Shown in pieces: positions 5,198 to 7,925 of a stretch of 7,925 bases of DNA. The notes beneath the pieces are model-generated. The model was not told where the DNA came from and searched no databases. It worked only from the letters and a program-made list of their open reading frames with translations. A program made the position numbers and the translations under genes. Each line of letters starts with the position of its first letter. Position 1 is the first letter of the stretch. Source of the stretch: an uncultured Acetatifactor sp. (GTDB lineage: Bacteria > Bacillota > Clostridia > Lachnospirales > Lachnospiraceae). The stretch is from positions 1-7,925 of the forward strand of contig CAJUFB010000142.1 in NCBI GenBank assembly GCA_910585805.1, given 5' to 3'.

Positions 5198-7002
5198 AAA
5201 GACGGAGCGGATTTACGGTAATGGCGAGACTGGTCGGTCTTGTGAAGCCGCTGACAGGTTATATGATACTGGCAGTGCTTATGGGCTTCATCGGACATCT
5301 CTGCGCGGCCTTCATAACGATTCTGGGCGGATATGCGGTGCTGAATGCGCTTGGATTCAGCACGGCGGTTTCGGTGAAAACGGTATTCATCTGTGTTCTG
5401 CTGTTTGCTCTGCTACGGGCGGTACTTCGTTATGCGGAACAGGGGTGCAACCACTTTATCGCGTTTAAGCTGCTTGCGATGATTCGGGATAAGGTTTTTC
5501 AGGCTTTGCGGAAACTCTGCCCGGCAAAGCTGGAGGGCAGGGATAAGGGGGATCTGATTTCGCTTATCACTTCGGATATCGAGCTGCTGGAGGTATTCTA
5601 TGCCCATACTATTTCACCTGTGGCGATAGCCTTTCTCTTTACGGTTGTAATGAGCCTGTTTATCGGTGCATTCCATCCGGCGCTGGGACTGCTGGCGCTT
5701 CTGGCATATCTTTCGGTGGGGATTATAATTCCTCTGGTTACATCAAGGCTGAGCGGCACAGGGGCGGCGCGGGGAGAATCATCGACAGGCACGGTTGAAA
5801 CCGAAGGCGTCAGGAAAAGTCAGCCGGCTGCCACGGTTGAAACCGAAGGCGTCAGGAAAGGTCAGGCAGCAGGTTCGGCAGCAGGAAACGCAGCCATGGA
5901 ATTCCGCGTCAGATCAGGCGAACTGAGCAGTTTCGTCCTGGACAGTCTGCGGGGACTTTCCGAGACAATTCAGTACGGGCAGGGAGAAGCGCGGCTTGCG
6001 GAGATGAATGTAAGGACGGACGCTCTTTCCGGGGATGAGAAACGAATGAAACGTATTTCCGGAAGAAATATGGCGGCGACCAATACAGTCATTCTTTTCT
6101 TTGACCTGTGCATGCTGTTTGCAGGCGCCATGCTTTATCAGCGGGGAAGGGTGGACTTTTCCGGCGTGCTGATTCCGTCCATCGCCATGTTTGCCTCCTT
6201 CGGACCGGTGATTGCGCTGGCAAATCTGGGCAGCACGCTTCAGAGCACCTTTGCGGCAGGAAACAGAGTGCTGGACATTCTGGACGAGAAGCCTGTGACG
6301 GAAGAGATAACGGACGGAATTGCCATTGACGGCAAAAACGCTGCTTTTGGCGGTGCCAGGGCGGAGAAGGTCCGTTTTTCCTACGGGAATGAAGTCATTC
6401 TGGAGGATTTAAGCCTTGTGTTCAGGCCCGGCAGGATTACGGGGGTCATGGGCAGGAGCGGTTCCGGAAAGTCCACGCTGCTGAAGCTGCTGATGCGTTT
6501 CTGGAAGACGGACAGCGGAAAGATCAGCATATCGTGCAGGGAGATTGACAGCATAAATACCGCATCCCTGCGCAACTGCGAAAGCTTCGTCACCCAGGAG
6601 ACCCATCTGTTTCATGACAGCATCAGGAACAATCTGAGAATCGCGAAGCTGGATGCAACGGAGGAAGAGATCGAAGCCGCCTGCAGAAAAGCTTCCGTGC
6701 ACGATTTTATCATGACTCTGCCTCAGGGCTACGATACGCCTGTAGGAGAGCTTGGGGATACTCTGTCAGGCGGGGAAAGACAGCGGCTGGGTTTGGCCAG
6801 GGCCTTTCTCCACGATGCGCCGTTTTTGCTTCTGGATGAGCCCACCAGTAACCTGGACAGCCTGAACGAAGGGGTTATTTTGAAGTCCCTCTGTGAGGAA
6901 GGAGAAGACAGAACAGTAGTGCTGGTGTCTCACCGGCAGTCAACTATGCGGATTGCCGATACTGTTTATACGGTTGAAAGCAAAACGGGAAGGAAGAGCT
7001 GA
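5194..7002 (+). CDS. cydC: CydC-type ABC transporter subunit (fused permease and ATPase)
   Basis: Second half of the CydDC heterodimer, 602 residues. The start ATG 5194 overlaps the cydD stop by 4 nt, with AAAGGGGG (5176-5183) upstream, so the subunits should be made in equal amounts by coupled translation. Membrane helices lie near 20-42, 60-77, 137-158, 162-183, 294-316 and 323-345. The ATPase motifs are intact: A-loop Tyr397, Walker A GRSGSGKST (420-428), Q-loop Gln468, LSGGE (524-528), Walker B FLLLDEPTSNLD (544-555) and H-loop His580. His87, in RYAEQGCNHFIAF, aligns by eye with the E. coli CydC histidine reported as a heme ligand (from memory). A low-complexity insertion of about 45-50 residues (about 186-234) enlarges the cytoplasmic loop after the fourth helix and carries a duplicated 14-residue unit. 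Downstream matching resumes at GELSSFVLDSLRGL. The last codons run into a 13-bp repeat array. Confidence 0.88.
   Translation: MKRRSGFTVMARLVGLVKPLTGYMILAVLMGFIGHLCAAFITILGGYAVLNALGFSTAVSVKTVFICVLLFALLRAVLRYAEQGCNHFIAFKLLAMIRDKVFQALRKLCPAKLEGRDKGDLISLITSDIELLEVFYAHTISPVAIAFLFTVVMSLFIGAFHPALGLLALLAYLSVGIIIPLVTSRLSGTGAARGESSTGTVETEGVRKSQPAATVETEGVRKGQAAGSAAGNAAMEFRVRSGELSSFVLDSLRGLSETIQYGQGEARLAEMNVRTDALSGDEKRMKRISGRNMAATNTVILFFDLCMLFAGAMLYQRGRVDFSGVLIPSIAMFASFGPVIALANLGSTLQSTFAAGNRVLDILDEKPVTEEITDGIAIDGKNAAFGGARAEKVRFSYGNEVILEDLSLVFRPGRITGVMGRSGSGKSTLLKLLMRFWKTDSGKISISCREIDSINTASLRNCESFVTQETHLFHDSIRNNLRIAKLDATEEEIEAACRKASVHDFIMTLPQGYDTPVGELGDTLSGGERQRLGLARAFLHDAPFLLLDEPTSNLDSLNEGVILKSLCEEGEDRTVVLVSHRQSTMRIADTVYTVESKTGRKS
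5790..5865 (+). repeat. in-frame 42-bp tandem duplication inside cydC
   Basis: Copies start at 5790 and 5832. The first 28 bp are identical, then one mismatch (A5818/G5860), then GTCAG matches again. The 42-bp period is 14 codons, giving TVETEGVRKSQPAA (residues 200-213) and TVETEGVRKGQAAG (214-227). The near-identity at DNA level indicates recent duplication by slippage or unequal exchange. Confidence 0.92.
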
Positions 7003-7076
7003 CCGGAAAACCTGGCTGGAGAAGCTGAGCGGAGAAACTGGTGGGAAAAACTGACTGGAGAAACTGGCCGGAAAAC
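6999..7076 (+). repeat. 13-bp minisatellite, six copies, starting on the cydC stop codon
   Basis: Six contiguous 13-bp units at 6999, 7012, 7025, 7038, 7051 and 7064, with consensus CTG(A/G)CYGGA(A/G)AAM and no indels. The fourth base alternates strictly A,G,A,G,A,G, suggesting three copies of a 26-bp higher-order unit. The first copy contains the cydC TGA (7000-7002). A degenerate copy may lie at 6986-6998 within the last cydC codons. The period is not a multiple of three, so the array is not a coding repeat. It fills about half of the cydC-ygbA gap. Confidence 0.9.
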
Positions 7077-7159
7077 CTGCGCTGCCGGAATGCGGAGCAG
7101 AATATGGCTGCAGAATACGACTGCAGTTGAAAAATGATTTTGATTACGAGGTCAGTGTC

Positions 7160-7510
7160 ATGAAAAGAGATATCCGGACAAAACGGGAACGGGAAAAGGC
7201 AATGGTATCGGAGATGATTGCCCTGTACTGCAGAAAACAGCACGGCGGAAAAGGAAGCCTTTGCCCGGAGTGCGCTGCCCTGGAAGCTTACGCAAGGCAG
7301 CGAAGCGACAAATGTCCCTTTATGGAGACGAAGACATTCTGTTCCAACTGTAAGGTGCATTGTTACAAGCCGGAAATGAGGGAGAAAATCCGGGCAGTTA
7401 TGGGTTTTTCCGGCCCAAGGATGATTTTCAGCCATCCGATTGCGGCCATGCGCCATGTGACGGAAACGAAAAAAGAGAAAAGAAGATTGGAGAAGAGTTA
7501 TGAAGCTTAA
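7160..7510 (+). CDS. ygbA: YgbA-family (nitrous oxide-stimulated promoter family) Cys-rich protein
   Basis: Small soluble protein of 116 residues resembling E. coli YgbA, a family annotated from an NO/nitrous-oxide responsive promoter and associated with nitrosative stress. The biochemical role is not established to my knowledge. Seven cysteines are seen: C24, C35-x-x-C38, C52, C61-x-x-C64 and C68 (the last three as CSNCKVHC). They suggest bound metal or an Fe-S cluster (inference). The conserved stretch VHCYKPEMREKIR, then GPRM and HPIAAMRH, is typical of the family. The start ATG 7160 has GAGGT (7148-7152) 7 nt upstream; an in-frame TTG at 7127 would add 11 residues but lacks a ribosome binding site. 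The C-terminus is Lys/Arg-rich. It overlaps the next gene by 11 nt and lies 157 nt after cydC with no separate strong promoter seen, so it is probably co-transcribed with cydDC. Confidence 0.83.
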   Translation: MKRDIRTKREREKAMVSEMIALYCRKQHGGKGSLCPECAALEAYARQRSDKCPFMETKTFCSNCKVHCYKPEMREKIRAVMGFSGPRMIFSHPIAAMRHVTETKKEKRRLEKSYEA

Positions 7511-7922
7511 AAAGATATTGTATGTCATAGCAGGCTGTATGGCGGTAGGGCTTGGGGCTGTGGGCGCAGTACTCCCTTTGCTTCCGTCTTTTCCCTTTCT
7601 GCTGCTGGCGGCATTCTGCTTTGCCAAAAGCTCGGAGCGGCTGCATAAGTGGTTCACCAATACAAAGCTGTACAAGAATAATCTGGAAAGCTATGTGAAG
7701 GGACGGGGCATGACCCGGAAGACCAAAATCCGCATCATGGTCACCGTGACATTGCTGATGTCTGTTGGGTTTATCATGATGGACCAGGTTCCTGTGGGGC
7801 GCATTGTGCTGGCCTGCGTGTGGGTGTTCCATATTCTGTATTTTTGTTTCAGGGTGAAGACCATTAAGCACATAATGTATGGTCATCCACCAGAAAGTAT
7901 GGTAAACTCATACAGTGAATAG
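7500..7922 (+). CDS. ybaN: YbaN/DUF454 family small inner-membrane protein
   Basis: A 140-residue integral membrane protein of the DUF454 family (E. coli YbaN). Its function is unknown. The family hallmark runs from about residue 17 to 51: a Gly-rich first helix, then LPLLPSFPFLLLAAFCFAKS and SERLHKWF. A second hydrophobic pair is at about 75-95 and 98-117, giving three or four membrane segments with a short cytoplasmic middle region (KNNLESYVKGRGMTRKTK). The start ATG 7500 is preceded by GGAG (7489-7492) at 7 nt, inside the end of ygbA, so translation is coupled. The stop TAG is at 7920-7922, so the gene is complete and no terminator is visible before the window ends. Its place in a cydDC-ygbA operon hints at a membrane role related to respiration or stress, but this is inference only. 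Confidence 0.88.
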   Translation: MKLKKILYVIAGCMAVGLGAVGAVLPLLPSFPFLLLAAFCFAKSSERLHKWFTNTKLYKNNLESYVKGRGMTRKTKIRIMVTVTLLMSVGFIMMDQVPVGRIVLACVWVFHILYFCFRVKTIKHIMYGHPPESMVNSYSE

Positions 7923-7925
7923 CAC

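Noticed and set aside
7108..7126. CTGCAG-N7-CTGCAG hairpin upstream of ygbA as a terminator
   Set aside because: It has a six-base stem of two self-palindromic sites with no T-run, too weak to call.
7127..7159. TTG start for the ygbA-like gene
   Set aside because: No ribosome binding site precedes it, while GAGGT precedes ATG 7160 at a good distance.
6944..7675. Antisense ORF of about 243 codons across the end of cydC, the repeat array, ygbA and the start of ybaN
   Set aside because: It spans three recognised genes and a non-coding 13-bp repeat. Its Phe/Ser-rich product looks like a reading-frame shadow.

Overview
The window looks like chromosomal DNA from an anaerobic gut Firmicute, most likely a Lachnospiraceae relative (inference). 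The reasons are the moderate GC content, strong AGGAGG-type ribosome binding sites, a BlaI/M56 regulatory pair and a CydDC pair of the Firmicutes type. No RNA gene, CRISPR array or insertion sequence is visible apart from the end of one group II intron.

Layout. Positions 1-53 are the 3' end of a group II intron on the + strand (3' half of domain V, all of domain VI with its bulged adenosine); the rest lies to the left of the window. Next is a minus-strand operon, blaI (2497 to 2141) followed by a blaR1-like M56 metallopeptidase gene (2137 to 101), with a clear promoter and two palindromic operators at 2553-2606. BlaI is the repressor and the M56 protein should relieve repression by signal-dependent proteolysis. 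The outer part of this sensor is not the penicillin-binding domain of true BlaR1, and no beta-lactamase gene is nearby, so the inducing signal is unknown.

A divergent + strand operon begins with a good sigma-70 promoter (2815-2844) and a 160-260 nt leader. The leader contains competing hairpins and a perfect 16-bp palindrome. A possible 36-codon ORF (3007-3117) overlaps the start of cydD. The operon continues with cydD (3104-5197), cydC (5194-7002), a ygbA-family Cys-rich protein (7160-7510) and a ybaN/DUF454 membrane protein (7500-7922). cydD/cydC and ygbA/ybaN overlap at their junctions. cydAB, encoding the cytochrome bd oxidase that CydDC helps assemble, is not in the window.

Functionally the + operon pairs an ABC exporter/heme-thiol handling complex needed for cytochrome bd with a protein family linked to nitric oxide stress. 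This suggests a respiratory or nitrosative-stress module. Unusual features are hydrophilic low-complexity insertions in both ABC subunits (one carrying a 42-bp tandem duplication), a long polar tail on CydD, and a 13-bp minisatellite that starts on the cydC stop codon and shows a 26-bp higher-order pattern.
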